NCBI RefSeq assembly: GCF_009735585.1
Contig: NZ_VJVW01000003.1
Span: 434,001-498,000 of the forward strand
Source of the DNA: Christiangramia aestuarii
GTDB taxonomy: Bacteria; Bacteroidota; Bacteroidia; Flavobacteriales; Flavobacteriaceae
Length of the DNA stretch: 64,000 nt
Direction of reading: 5' to 3'
Part shown: piece after piece, positions 24,685 to 32,928 of the stretch
Layout of the letters: each line of letters begins with the position of its first letter
Position numbering within the stretch: position 1 is the first letter of the stretch
Position numbers and translations under genes: made by a program
The notes under the pieces: model-generated
What the model was told of the DNA's origin: nothing
What the model saw: only the letters and a program-made list of their open reading frames with translations
Databases searched by the model: none

Positions 24685-25173
24685 ATGATAAGACCTATTA
24701 CATCGGGAGATGGCCGGGAGATCCTGGAAATATATCAGCTTGGGCTGGAAGGCCGCAATGCGACCTTTGAAACACAGGTGCCTAACTGGAAGGACTGGCA
24801 GGAAAAATTCCACGAACATTCCAGGCTTGCCTATATTGAAAATGAAAAACTTATCGGCTGGGCAGCGATCACGCCTTTTTCCAAAAGAGAAGTTTATCAG
24901 GGTGTAGCCGAGCTGAGTATCTATGTTCACCCGGAACATTCCGGAAAGGGAATTGGGTCCCAACTTATGGAAGCCCTTATCGCTTCTTCAGAAGACAACG
25001 GCATCTGGACTTTATTTTCAAGCGTATTTCCAGAAAACAAGGCCACCATCCGTCTACATCAAAAGTTTGGTTTCAGGCTGATGGGGCGACGGGAACGAAT
25101 CGCCAGGTTAGACGGTATCTGGCGGGATACTCTTATATTTGAAAGAAGAAGCACTAAAGTAGGTACCGACTAA
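24685..25173 (+). CDS. GNAT N-acetyltransferase, phosphinothricin/methionine-sulfoximine acetyltransferase-like
   Basis: A 162-aa acetyl-CoA-dependent acetyltransferase. It starts 'MIRPITSGDGREILEIYQ' and has the acetyl-CoA pyrophosphate loop 'HPEHSGKGIGSQLMEAL' near residues 78-94 and the late 'NKATIRLHQKFGFRLMG' motif. The PAT/MddA subgroup acetylates amino-acid analogues such as methionine sulfoximine. Its ATG directly follows the DUF1853 stop, and TauE follows after 12 bases. Confidence 0.88.
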   Translation: MIRPITSGDGREILEIYQLGLEGRNATFETQVPNWKDWQEKFHEHSRLAYIENEKLIGWAAITPFSKREVYQGVAELSIYVHPEHSGKGIGSQLMEALIASSEDNGIWTLFSSVFPENKATIRLHQKFGFRLMGRRERIARLDGIWRDTLIFERRSTKVGTD

Positions 25174-25185
25174 ATTTTCAGCTTA

Positions 25186-25941
25186 ATGAGTGAAATTTTC
25201 CAGGACATCCAATTAATATATCTGCCTGTACTTTTTCTAGCCGGGGTTTTGGCCTTTATAATCTCAACTATTTCCGGAGGCGGCGGGGCACTTATCCTGG
25301 TCCCCTTTTTAAATTTTCTTATAGGCAGCACCAGGACCGCCCCGGTGATCAACCTCGGGACTTTTATAGGAAGGCCGGCAAGGCTTATTTTATTCTGGAA
25401 AAATACTAACTGGAAAGTATTCTGGTACTATGTGCCTGCCGCGATGCTGGGAGCATGGATCGCGGGATGGTTCTTTACCCAAATTGAAGCTTCCTGGCTG
25501 CAGGTACTGGTAGGAATATTTCTAATTAGCACCGTCTTCCAGTACAGGTTTGGAAAAAAGCAAAGATCCTTCCCCGTACAATTATGGTATTTTATTCCAC
25601 TGGGCTTTATGATTTCTTTACTGGGAACCGTCATAGGAGCTCTTGGCCCAATTCTCAATCCTTTCTACCTGAACCTGGGTCTTGATAAGGAAGAGCTAAT
25701 TGCGACCAAGACGGTGAATTCATTTTTTCTGGGAATTTCCCAGATAGGCAGCTATACTTTCTTCGGTTTGCTTTACCTGGAATTATGGATCTATGGTCTT
25801 GCCCTGGGGCTTGGGGCCGTAATTGGAAATATCATAGGAAAGAAATTCCTAAGCCAGATGAAAAGCATCATTTTTCGAAGACTATTGATCATATTGATGG
25901 TAGTAAGCGGAATTTTACTAATATATAATCAGTTGAAGTAA
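25186..25941 (+). CDS. TauE/SafE family membrane permease
   Basis: A 251-aa integral membrane protein with seven to eight hydrophobic segments. The Gly-rich 'ISTISGGGGALILVPFLN' near the N-terminus and its second-half counterpart 'LLGTVIGALGPILNPFYL' mark the duplicated TauE/SafE fold. Members export sulfite, sulfoacetate or related organosulfur anions. The substrate cannot be assigned, and no sulfur-pathway genes flank it. Last gene of the S9-GyrI-DUF1853-GNAT-TauE run. Confidence 0.88.
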   Translation: MSEIFQDIQLIYLPVLFLAGVLAFIISTISGGGGALILVPFLNFLIGSTRTAPVINLGTFIGRPARLILFWKNTNWKVFWYYVPAAMLGAWIAGWFFTQIEASWLQVLVGIFLISTVFQYRFGKKQRSFPVQLWYFIPLGFMISLLGTVIGALGPILNPFYLNLGLDKEELIATKTVNSFFLGISQIGSYTFFGLLYLELWIYGLALGLGAVIGNIIGKKFLSQMKSIIFRRLLIILMVVSGILLIYNQLK

Positions 25942-25951
25942 CTTATTATTA

Positions 25952-25959
25952 TAATTTTG
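25952..25959 (+). promoter_or_regulatory. -7 box (TAATTTTG) for the CDF transporter
   Basis: TAATTTTG lies just after the TauE stop and 21 bases before the ATG at 25981. A TTG at 25933 inside the TauE coding end is a possible -33 at 16 bases, shorter than ideal. It suggests the CDF gene is not merely the operon tail. Confidence 0.45.
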
Positions 25960-25980
25960 TGCCTCTAAAAAAAATCAGCC

Positions 25981-26859
25981 ATGCAGCCTGCATTCAGGGA
26001 AGCAATTAAAGCCTCATATTTAAGCATTATAGGGAATGCCCTGCTGGCTATTGCCAAGGCTATCACAGGGATCTTCGGAAATTCCTATGCGCTTATTGCA
26101 GATGCCATAGAATCTACTACAGATGTGTTTTCTTCCCTTTTGGTTTTACTGGGTCTAAGGTATGCGGCAAAACCTGCCGACGAGAACCATCCTTACGGTC
26201 ATGGCAAGGCAGAACCACTCATCACCTTTATGGTGGTAGGCTTCCTTATTGTTTCGGCCACGGTGATCGCTTACGAAAGTATAGAAAACATACAGACCCC
26301 GCACGAGGTTCCGGAGCCCTATACCCTGATAGTACTGGCTGTGATCATCATTCTGAAGGAGGTCTTTTACAGGTTCGTTTCAAAAAAAGGAGATGAGACC
26401 GAGAGTTCTGCTCTTAAAGCTGATGCCTGGCATCACCGCAGTGACGCCATTACTTCGCTGATGGCTTTTATAGGAATCTCCATAGCGCTCATTATGGGAA
26501 AAGGATATGAGAATGCTGATGACTGGGCAGCCTTACTCGCTTCAGGATTCATCCTTTTCAATGCCTACCTAATACTTAGACCCGCACTGGGTGAGGTGAT
26601 GGATGAGCACCGGTATGAAGGCATCGAGGCTGAAATCAGGGAGATCGCCCATGCCAATCCCGGGGTAGTTGAAACTGAAAAATGTTTTGTTCGCAAGACT
26701 GGGATGACCTATCATATAGACCTTCATATCGCAGTAGATGCTGAAATCAGTGTAAAGGCTGGCCACGATATAGCACACAGAGTAAAGGATGATATTCTGG
26801 AAAGGATACCGCAGGTGGCCGATGTGCTTATCCACGTTGAACCAGATGACGAATTGTAG
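25981..26859 (+). CDS. Cation diffusion facilitator (CDF) metal transporter, FieF-like
   Basis: A 292-aa Zn2+/Fe2+/Cd2+ proton antiporter of the inner membrane. Residues 1-200 hold six transmembrane helices. The metal site is formed by 'ALIADAIESTTDVFSS' (DxxxD type, TM2) and 'ALKADAWHHRSDAITS' (HxxxD, TM5), and 'HPYGHGKAEPL' follows TM2. The C-terminal ~90 aa are the cytosolic metallochaperone-like dimerisation domain with several His ('HIDLHIAVD', 'LIHVEPDDEL'). It exports excess divalent metal. Confidence 0.93.
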   Translation: MQPAFREAIKASYLSIIGNALLAIAKAITGIFGNSYALIADAIESTTDVFSSLLVLLGLRYAAKPADENHPYGHGKAEPLITFMVVGFLIVSATVIAYESIENIQTPHEVPEPYTLIVLAVIIILKEVFYRFVSKKGDETESSALKADAWHHRSDAITSLMAFIGISIALIMGKGYENADDWAALLASGFILFNAYLILRPALGEVMDEHRYEGIEAEIREIAHANPGVVETEKCFVRKTGMTYHIDLHIAVDAEISVKAGHDIAHRVKDDILERIPQVADVLIHVEPDDEL

Positions 26860-26946
26860 TTCAACCCGCTACCGCACTAAGAAAATCATAAGACTTATTA
26901 AGAAAGATTTAGCACAAACCTGGGCTCTCAGGCTTTGATATAGCTC

Positions 26947-26967
26947 ACTTTAAACGTATCTTAAAGT
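26947..26967. promoter_or_regulatory. Palindrome upstream of the baeRF-like gene
   Basis: ACTTTAA-ACGTATC-TTAAAGT, a perfect 7-bp inverted repeat with a 7-base centre, lies 27 bases before the ATG at 26994. It may be an operator or a weak mRNA hairpin; no regulator is assigned. Confidence 0.35.
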
Positions 26968-26993
26968 TTAGAATTAACCAAAAAAATAGAGTT

Positions 26994-28148
26994 ATGTCGA
27001 TGATCAATGAAAAAGATTTTAAACAACTGGCGAACTATAAAAATGAGACCTGTGTTTCTATTTTTATTCCAACCCAAAGAGCAGGAAAAGAGGTGCTTGA
27101 AGAAAAAAACAAGAAGCACCTTCATTCTGAATGGACCCAGATAAAGAAGAAGCTAAAGGAGGATAAAGTAGCTGAAGAAGTAATCGATAAGATTGGAAAG
27201 CCTATACAATCCCTTATTGAGGATCGCGATTTCTGGCGCCATCAATCTGATGGATTGGCGATATTCGCTTCGGCCGATTTTTTCGAAAAATATACCCTGC
27301 CCGTAAATTTTGAAGCGTATCATTATATTTCAAAAGAATTTTATGTGAAACCTCTGGTTCCAGCAATGACCGGGGATGCCAGGTTTAATATCCTGGCCAT
27401 TCAGCTAGAGGATGTAAAACTATATGAAGCCTCCAGGTACAGTATTGCCCAGTTAGATATTGAAGACCTAACGCCAACTCGACTTGAGGAACGCGTAGGA
27501 TATGATTACCGCGAACGTGTATTGCAGTTCAGGACGCAGGCCGAAGGTGGGGATAAAACCCAGTTCCACGGTCACGGTGGCAGCGAGCGTGATGAAAAGA
27601 CCGAGATCAAACAGTTCTTCAGGGCTGTAGACCAGGGAATAAAGGATTACTTACAAAAGGAGAACCTTCCTCTAGTAGTATTCTGCCAGGATTATTTCTT
27701 CCCTATTTACCAGGAAGCCAATACCTATAATCACTTATTCGACAAAGTGGTACCGGGAAACCCTAACGATACCGATCTTATGGGAATTCATGGAAGGGCA
27801 CTGGAAGTTTTTGAACCATATCTAAATGAGAACAGGGACAAGAAGATCGAAAAATACAAGGAACTCAGCAGTACCGAAAACACTACATCTGCCGTAAGCG
27901 ATATCATCCCGGCAGTATACCAGGGCAAGGTAGATACCTTGTTTATCGAGAACCGTGCTGAAGTATGGGGTAAATACAATGAAGATAATATGAAAGTGGA
28001 ATTCAGCGAAGACCACCAGGATGGAAATATTTCCCTTTTGAACCTGGCTGCCCGTAAGACCATCGAAATGGGCGGAAAAGTTTACCTGGTTGAACATGAG
28101 TTCATGCCACAGAAAAAGTCTAAAATGAATGCCTTATTAAGATTTTAA
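26994..28148 (+). CDS. Bacterial archaeo-eukaryotic release-factor-like (baeRF) protein
   Basis: A 384-aa soluble protein whose order of elements matches the baeRF families, bacterial relatives of eRF1/aRF1. An N-terminal domain ('CVSIFIPTQRAG', 'DGLAIFAS') is followed by a middle domain ('NILAIQLEDVKLYEASRY' and a His/Gly-rich loop 'FHGHGGSERDEKTE', near residues 190-205) that corresponds to the eRF1 catalytic-loop region. The C-terminal part is Pelota/L30e-like ('VDTLFIENRAEVWGKY', 'GGKVYLVEHEFMP'). The family is predicted to act in ribosome rescue or peptidyl-tRNA hydrolysis. It ends at a 15-bp terminator and is followed by an NYN-LOTUS protein. Confidence 0.78.
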   Translation: MSMINEKDFKQLANYKNETCVSIFIPTQRAGKEVLEEKNKKHLHSEWTQIKKKLKEDKVAEEVIDKIGKPIQSLIEDRDFWRHQSDGLAIFASADFFEKYTLPVNFEAYHYISKEFYVKPLVPAMTGDARFNILAIQLEDVKLYEASRYSIAQLDIEDLTPTRLEERVGYDYRERVLQFRTQAEGGDKTQFHGHGGSERDEKTEIKQFFRAVDQGIKDYLQKENLPLVVFCQDYFFPIYQEANTYNHLFDKVVPGNPNDTDLMGIHGRALEVFEPYLNENRDKKIEKYKELSSTENTTSAVSDIIPAVYQGKVDTLFIENRAEVWGKYNEDNMKVEFSEDHQDGNISLLNLAARKTIEMGGKVYLVEHEFMPQKKSKMNALLRF

Positions 28149-28158
28149 ACTCTATTGA

Positions 28159-28195
28159 ACTGTCTGGGCTTTACTGAATTTAAAGCCCAGACAGT
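28159..28195 (+). terminator. Terminator of the baeRF-like gene
   Basis: ACTGTCTGGGCTTTA paired perfectly with TAAAGCCCAGACAGT (15 bp, loop CTGAATT), followed by TTTCTT. A strong stop before the NYN gene. Confidence 0.9.
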
Positions 28196-28266
28196 TTTCT
28201 TATTCTTACCTATACCTAAAAAGACTAAAATTTAACCTTAACTTTAGTCACCCAAAAACACAAATA

Positions 28267-29001
28267 ATGGAAACTAATTTAGCCGTGCTTATAGACGGTG
28301 ATAATATACCTTCAGCTCATGTTAAGGAGATGATGGAAGAGATCGCCAAGTATGGCAATCCTACAATAAAAAGAATTTACGGTGACTGGACAAAGCCTCA
28401 CCTGAACAAGTGGAAAAACGTTTTACTCGAAAATGCCATCCATCCCATTCAACAATATGGCTATACTCAGGGAAAGAACGCGACCGATTCGGCTATGATC
28501 ATCGATGCGATGGATATCTTATATTCCAACAAAGTAGATGGATTCTGCCTGGTCTCCAGTGATTCAGATTTCACCAGGCTAGCTACAAGATTACGTGAAG
28601 CCAGCATGAAAGTGATCGGAATCGGGGAAAAGAAAACTCCAGATCCTTTTATCGTGGCCTGTGACAAATTCATCTATATTGAGATCCTGAAAAACAATTC
28701 CAAGGAATCTGAAAATGGTAAAGCCAAGGAAAAGGATACCAGAAAACAGAACGTCGATAAGATCACTCCTGCAGTTATTCGCCTTATCGCACAAACGATT
28801 TCTGATGTGGCCGATGAAGACGGCTGGGCTTTCCTCGGAGATGTAGGTAGCCTGCTTCAGAAGAAGCAACCTAATTTCGATTCCCGTAATTACGGGTTCC
28901 AGAAATTAACCCCGATGATCAATTCCATCAACAAGTTCGAGATAGAATCTAGGGAGAACACCAACTCCAAATTCAAACTTATTTACGTAAGAAATAAATG
29001 A
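28267..29001 (+). CDS. NYN-domain ribonuclease-like protein with C-terminal OST-HTH/LOTUS domain
   Basis: A 244-aa protein. Residues 5-135 are a LabA-like NYN (PIN-fold) domain with the acidic metal site: Asp10 and Asp12 in 'LIDGDN', 'ATDSAMIIDAMD', and 'VSSDSDFTRLA'. After a Lys/Glu-rich linker, residues about 165-240 form an OST-HTH/LOTUS domain ('AEDGWAFLGDVGSLLQ'-like, 'RNYGFQKLTPMINS'), an RNA-binding module often linked to RNA decay. It probably cleaves or binds RNA. It is eight bases upstream of the pirin gene and directly downstream of the baeRF-like gene, so it may share an RNA-quality-control role. Confidence 0.88.
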   Translation: METNLAVLIDGDNIPSAHVKEMMEEIAKYGNPTIKRIYGDWTKPHLNKWKNVLLENAIHPIQQYGYTQGKNATDSAMIIDAMDILYSNKVDGFCLVSSDSDFTRLATRLREASMKVIGIGEKKTPDPFIVACDKFIYIEILKNNSKESENGKAKEKDTRKQNVDKITPAVIRLIAQTISDVADEDGWAFLGDVGSLLQKKQPNFDSRNYGFQKLTPMINSINKFEIESRENTNSKFKLIYVRNK

Positions 29002-29009
29002 TCTGAAAA

Positions 29010-29864
29010 ATGAGGAATATTAAGAAACTTCATAAAGCAGAATACAGGCCAATGGGAGATCTTAAGACCTGGTCTCCCCTGCCTACCAACCGGCTACAGA
29101 TGATAGACCCATTTATCTTTCTTAATCATCATGGCCCCCAAACCTATCCACCAAATAACAATGGCTTACCTTTTGGACCGCATCCACATCGTGGAATGGA
29201 AACCGTGACCTTTATCCTTGATGGAGATATCGCCCATAAAGACAGTGATGGGCATTACAGCGTTATTGAAAGTGGCGGTGTGCAATGGATGACGGCAGGT
29301 AGAGGTTTACTGCATGCTGAGGTCTCTTCAGATGAGTTCAAAGAAAAAGGCGGTCCGCTGGAAATTTTACAACTTTGGATCAACCTTCCAAAAAGACTGA
29401 AGATGACTCAACCCTCTTATAAGGGACTTCAGAAGGACCAGATCTCGGTTTGGAAGAACGAAGATGAAACCGTCCAGGCTCAGGTGGTTTCCGGTAATTT
29501 CAAGGGAATACGTGGAGCTTTCGACACACCTACTTCGGTAGACCTATCGCTGGTTTATTTTGAAAAAGATGCAAGAATTAAGCTGGAAATTCCCAAATCC
29601 CATAATATTTTCTTTTATGTGATTCGCGGTAAACTGGAGGTCAATGAAATCGAAGTATTCGAATTACACCTGGCCGAATTTTCCAAAAACAGCGAGATCC
29701 TGGATATAGTAGCTCAGGAACAATCTGTACTCCTTCTTGGCCATGCCGAGCCTTTTGAGGAGAAGGTGGTATTTGGCGGACCTTTCGTAATGAATTCGGA
29801 AGAAGAGATCCGCCAGGCCTATGAAGATTATCAAGCTGGTAAAATGGGGAGCTGGGAGGACTAA
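29010..29864 (+). CDS. Pirin family protein
   Basis: A 284-aa bicupin. The N-terminal cupin carries the metal ligands in 'PFGPHPHRGMETVTF' (His-x-His) and 'GLLHAEVS'. The middle has 'LQLWINLPKRLKMTQPSYK', which is diagnostic. Pirins bind Fe2+ and some act as quercetinases or redox-sensitive regulators; which applies here is not evident. The stop codon overlaps that of the convergent hisIE gene (shared CTAA at 29861-29864), so read-through of either unit would be antisense to the other. Confidence 0.93.
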   Translation: MRNIKKLHKAEYRPMGDLKTWSPLPTNRLQMIDPFIFLNHHGPQTYPPNNNGLPFGPHPHRGMETVTFILDGDIAHKDSDGHYSVIESGGVQWMTAGRGLLHAEVSSDEFKEKGGPLEILQLWINLPKRLKMTQPSYKGLQKDQISVWKNEDETVQAQVVSGNFKGIRGAFDTPTSVDLSLVYFEKDARIKLEIPKSHNIFFYVIRGKLEVNEIEVFELHLAEFSKNSEILDIVAQEQSVLLLGHAEPFEEKVVFGGPFVMNSEEEIRQAYEDYQAGKMGSWED

Positions 29865-30481
29865 TGCCTTTCTTCCAGCACCTTAACGATATCCTTTAGC
29901 TCGAATCCCTTGGCTTTCAAGAGTATCAGATAATGAAAAAGGAGATCGGCGCTTTCGTTTAAGAAAAGTTCGTCATTATCATCTTTGGCTTCTATGACAG
30001 TTTCTACCGCCTCCTCTCCTACTTTCTGGGCGATCTTGTTGATGCCTTTGTCAAACAAGGAAACCACATAGCTATTATCGTTTTCCTTGCGTAATTCAGG
30101 CTCTGTCTGGCTTAATTTCTGCCTGCTGGCAATAATGCCTTCCAGTTTGGAAAGAAAGCCATAATCAACTGTGTTATCTTCAGCCCAGCAGGTATCGGTC
30201 CCCTTATGACATACCGGTCCTTCGGGTTTAACTTCTAAGAGCAGGGTATCATTATCACAGTCCAGTTTTATATTTACCAGGTTCAGGAAATTGCCGCTTT
30301 CCTCGCCCTTGGTCCATAAACGCTGTTTGCTTCGGCTGTAAAAAGTTACTTTCTTGGTCTGGTTAGTCTTTAAATAGGCATCCTCGTTCATATAACCCAG
30401 CATTAAAACTTTTCTGGTTTTGGAATCCTGGATAATCGCTGGCACTAAACCGTCGCTATTTTTATTGAAATCTATATTCAT
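29861..30481 (-). CDS. hisIE: Bifunctional phosphoribosyl-AMP cyclohydrolase / phosphoribosyl-ATP pyrophosphatase
   Basis: Catalyses steps 2 and 3 of histidine synthesis. Residues 1-~110 are the HisI cyclohydrolase with its metal residues ('KVTFYSRSKQRLWTKGEESGN', zinc cysteines in 'DCDNDTLLL' and 'GPVCHKGTDTCW'). Residues ~115-206 are the all-helical HisE pyrophosphatase ('KVGEEAVETVIEAKDD', 'ESADLLFHYLILL'). Last gene of the his operon, separated from hisF by 114 bases that contain a hairpin. Confidence 0.96.
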   Translation of the reverse strand: MNIDFNKNSDGLVPAIIQDSKTRKVLMLGYMNEDAYLKTNQTKKVTFYSRSKQRLWTKGEESGNFLNLVNIKLDCDNDTLLLEVKPEGPVCHKGTDTCWAEDNTVDYGFLSKLEGIIASRQKLSQTEPELRKENDNSYVVSLFDKGINKIAQKVGEEAVETVIEAKDDNDELFLNESADLLFHYLILLKAKGFELKDIVKVLEERH

Positions 30482-30550
30482 TTTTCATCTATCCTTTTGG
30501 TCTTCTTATCCCGTTGCCACGGGTTCTTTAAAATCTATTTTATAATTGAA

Positions 30551-30572
30551 ATGCTGAAATGATTTTCAGCAT
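30551..30572. repeat. REP-like hairpin between hisIE and hisF
   Basis: ATGCTGAAA-TGAT-TTTCAGCAT is a perfect 9-bp stem. It resembles one arm of the larger palindromic element at 31393-31451 (GCTGAA...TTCAGC) and is followed by ATGAGG where that element has TGACG. It looks like a decayed half copy lying within the his transcript. Confidence 0.5.
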
Positions 30573-30595
30573 GAGGTTCTAAGTATTATTAATGA

Positions 30596-31351
30596 TCACA
30601 TTCTTATCGGAATACCTTCCGCCTTTAATTCCTTTTTCAGCTGAAGGATCTCTATTTCCTTAAAGTGGAAAACGCTTGCTGCTAGAGCCGCATCGGCCTT
30701 TCCTTCTTGAAAAGTATCTTTGAAGTGCTCAATTTTACCGGCTCCACCTGAAGCAATGATAGGAATGTTCAATTCTTCTGAAAGTTTCGCCAGGGCTTCA
30801 TTGGCAAATCCGTTCTTAGTGCCATCATGGTCCATGGATGTAAAGAGGATCTCTCCCGCGCCACGCTGTTCAACCTCCCTGGCCCATTCAAAAAGATCAA
30901 GCTCGGTAGGCACCTTTCCTCCTACCAGGTGTACTTTCCAATTGCCATCGATATTTTTTGCATCAATGGCCACCACCACACACTGACTTCCAAATTTTTC
31001 GGAAAGCTGGTTGATGAGATCAGGATTTTTAACCGCCGAGGAATTGATCGAAACCTTATCGGCCCCATTTTTTAGAAGTATGTCGACATCTTCAACAGAA
31101 GATATGCCACCGCCAACGGTAAAGGGAATATTCAGCTGTTCGGCCACATCCAATACCAGTTTGGCCAGCGTTTTTCTTTTTTCTTCGGTAGCCGAAATAT
31201 CCAGGAAGACCAGTTCATCTGCACCCTTTTCCGCATAAGCCGCGGCAAGTTCCACCGGATCACCGGCATCCCTAAGGTCAACAAAATTGACTCCTTTAAC
31301 TGTCCTACCGTTTTTGATATCAAGACAGGGTATGATTCGTTTAGTTAGCAT
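30596..31351 (-). CDS. hisF: Imidazole glycerol phosphate synthase cyclase subunit HisF
   Basis: A 251-aa TIM barrel that uses ammonia from HisH to form imidazole glycerol phosphate and AICAR from PRFAR. Catalytic aspartates are in '[14 protein letters not shown]' (Asp11) and '[14 protein letters not shown]' (near 130). Phosphate loops 'FTVGGGISS' and 'PIIASGGAG' are intact. It partners with HisH, encoded two genes upstream in the operon. Confidence 0.97.
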   Translation of the reverse strand: MLTKRIIPCLDIKNGRTVKGVNFVDLRDAGDPVELAAAYAEKGADELVFLDISATEEKRKTLAKLVLDVAEQLNIPFTVGGGISSVEDVDILLKNGADKVSINSSAVKNPDLINQLSEKFGSQCVVVAIDAKNIDGNWKVHLVGGKVPTELDLFEWAREVEQRGAGEILFTSMDHDGTKNGFANEALAKLSEELNIPIIASGGAGKIEHFKDTFQEGKADAALAASVFHFKEIEILQLKKELKAEGIPIRM

Positions 31352-31392
31352 CTTTTTAGATGTTAGATTATAATATTTCTAATCTTTATGAC

Positions 31393-31451
31393 ACGTCAAG
31401 CTGAACTTGTTTCAGCTTCTCTAAGACCCTGAACCAAGGTCAGGGTGACGT
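31393..31451. repeat. REP/BIME-like composite palindrome between hisF and hisA
   Basis: Outer arms ACGTCA (31393-31398) and TGACGT (31446-31451) enclose two hairpins: AAGCTGAA-CTTGT-TTCAGCTT (31398-31418) and CCCTGAACC-AA-GGTCAGGG (31427-31445, one bulged A). The result is a cloverleaf-like unit of about 59 bases. Elements of this style (GTCA...CTGAACTTGTTTCAG...TGACG) are commonly dispersed in Bacteroidetes intergenic regions, which I state from memory. Here it lies inside the his operon. Confidence 0.7.
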
Positions 31452-32177
31452 TTATTTATTTAAAATATAATTTTCGAGCTGTTTCAGGCTTATTCTGTTC
31501 TCATAAATCGCTTTTCCAATGATAACGCCTTCGCAGCCTAATTCTGTCAGTTTTGGAAGCTCATCAAATTCTGATATTCCACCGGAAGCGATTAGGTTGA
31601 TGTCCCGGGTTTCGGCCAGGATCTCCTCATATAGATCGAAGGACGGACCTTCCAGCATCCCATCTTTTGAAATATCGGTACAGATCACATACTTCACTCC
31701 CTTCTCCTCATAGTTCTGAATAAAAGGAATGATTTCCTCTTTTGAATCTTCCAGCCAGCCGGAAACCGCGATCTTCCTGTTCTTGGCATCAGCTCCCAGG
31801 ATGATCTTTTCACTGCCAAACTTCCCTAACCAGCTTTCGAAGGTTTCGGAATCCTTCACGGCAATACTGCCTCCTGTAATTTGGTTTGCACCGCTTTCAA
31901 AAGCAATCTTCAGATCTTTATCAGATTTTAAACCGCCACCAAAATCCACTTTTAAATTGGTCTTTGATGCGATCTGCTCCAGGATCTTATGATTCACTAT
32001 ATGTTTGGACTTAGCGCCATCCAGGTCTACCAGGTGCAAATACTGAATGCCGTGATCTTCAAAAGACTTAGCCGCCTCCAGCGGATTCTCGTTATATATT
32101 TTCTTGGTATTGTAGTCACCCTTGGAAAGCCTTACACATTTACCTTCGATGATATCTATTGCCGGTATTATTCGCAT
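31452..32177 (-). CDS. hisA: ProFAR isomerase HisA
   Basis: A 241-aa TIM-barrel isomerase converting ProFAR to PRFAR. It opens '[20 protein letters not shown]' with the catalytic Asp8, and has the second catalytic aspartate in '[14 protein letters not shown]' and the phosphate loops 'VDFGGGLKS' and 'NLIASGGIS'. Length is normal. In the his operon between hisH and hisF, with a REP-like palindrome downstream. Confidence 0.97.
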   Translation of the reverse strand: MRIIPAIDIIEGKCVRLSKGDYNTKKIYNENPLEAAKSFEDHGIQYLHLVDLDGAKSKHIVNHKILEQIASKTNLKVDFGGGLKSDKDLKIAFESGANQITGGSIAVKDSETFESWLGKFGSEKIILGADAKNRKIAVSGWLEDSKEEIIPFIQNYEEKGVKYVICTDISKDGMLEGPSFDLYEEILAETRDINLIASGGISEFDELPKLTELGCEGVIIGKAIYENRISLKQLENYILNK

Positions 32178-32268
32178 TTATAGTATTGAGGTTTTAATAT
32201 TTAGAATTGAGTTTTATATTCAATTCTGTTATTAAATTTTCAAAATTCTTTGATCGTATTTCGTATTT

Positions 32269-32874
32269 CTAATTTCTTAAATCTAACTTCAAGAAATTCT
32301 CCAGTATCTGTTCCCCGGTCTTGCTGCTTTTTTCCGGATGGAACTGTACCCCATAAAAATTATCCCGGTGCAGGGCCGTGGAGTAGTTCACTCCGTATTC
32401 GGTTCTGGCGATCTCATCGGCACACTCGGGAACGTAGTAACTATGTACCAGGTAAACGTATTCACCATTCTTCACATTATCGAATAAATGCGAATTTAGA
32501 TTGGTGATCTGGTTCCAGCCTATCTGTGGCACCTTTACAGAATTATCAAATCTTTTTACATCGGCATCAAAAATACCCAAGCCGGTGGTATTTCCTTCTT
32601 CAGAATGAGTACACATCAATTGCATGCCCAGGCAGATCCCTAGCACGGGCTGTTCTAATTTAGGTATCAACTCGTCCAGGCCGGTAGACCTAAGCATTTT
32701 CATGGCGCTTCCCGCCTCTCCCACTCCGGGAAAGATCACTTTATCGGCCTGCCTGATCTGCTCGGCATCACTGCTTAATATAGCCTCGAAACCAAGCCTT
32801 TTTATCGCGAACTTAATGCTCTGTATATTCCCGGCTCCGTAATCTATAATGACTATTTTTTGATTCTCTTTCAT
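32269..32874 (-). CDS. hisH: Imidazole glycerol phosphate synthase glutaminase subunit HisH
   Basis: A 201-aa class I glutamine amidotransferase that supplies ammonia to HisF. The nucleophile Cys81 lies in 'VLGICLGMQLM', and the His-Glu pair is in 'YGVQFHPEKSS' near residues 180-186. The oxyanion 'PGVGEAGSAM' segment is present. The spacing of about 54 bases to hisB and 91 to hisA is wider than in the tightly packed upstream genes. Confidence 0.97.
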   Translation of the reverse strand: MKENQKIVIIDYGAGNIQSIKFAIKRLGFEAILSSDAEQIRQADKVIFPGVGEAGSAMKMLRSTGLDELIPKLEQPVLGICLGMQLMCTHSEEGNTTGLGIFDADVKRFDNSVKVPQIGWNQITNLNSHLFDNVKNGEYVYLVHSYYVPECADEIARTEYGVNYSTALHRDNFYGVQFHPEKSSKTGEQILENFLKLDLRN

Positions 32875-32928
32875 CTTAAAATTTAATGAGCTCTTTCAAA
32901 GAATTTTAATTTCTCAAAAGCTAACTGT

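Noticed and set aside
30510-30524. CCCGTTGCCACGGG hairpin downstream of hisIE's start as an attenuator
   Set aside because: The stem has four base pairs and there is no T-run or leader ORF.
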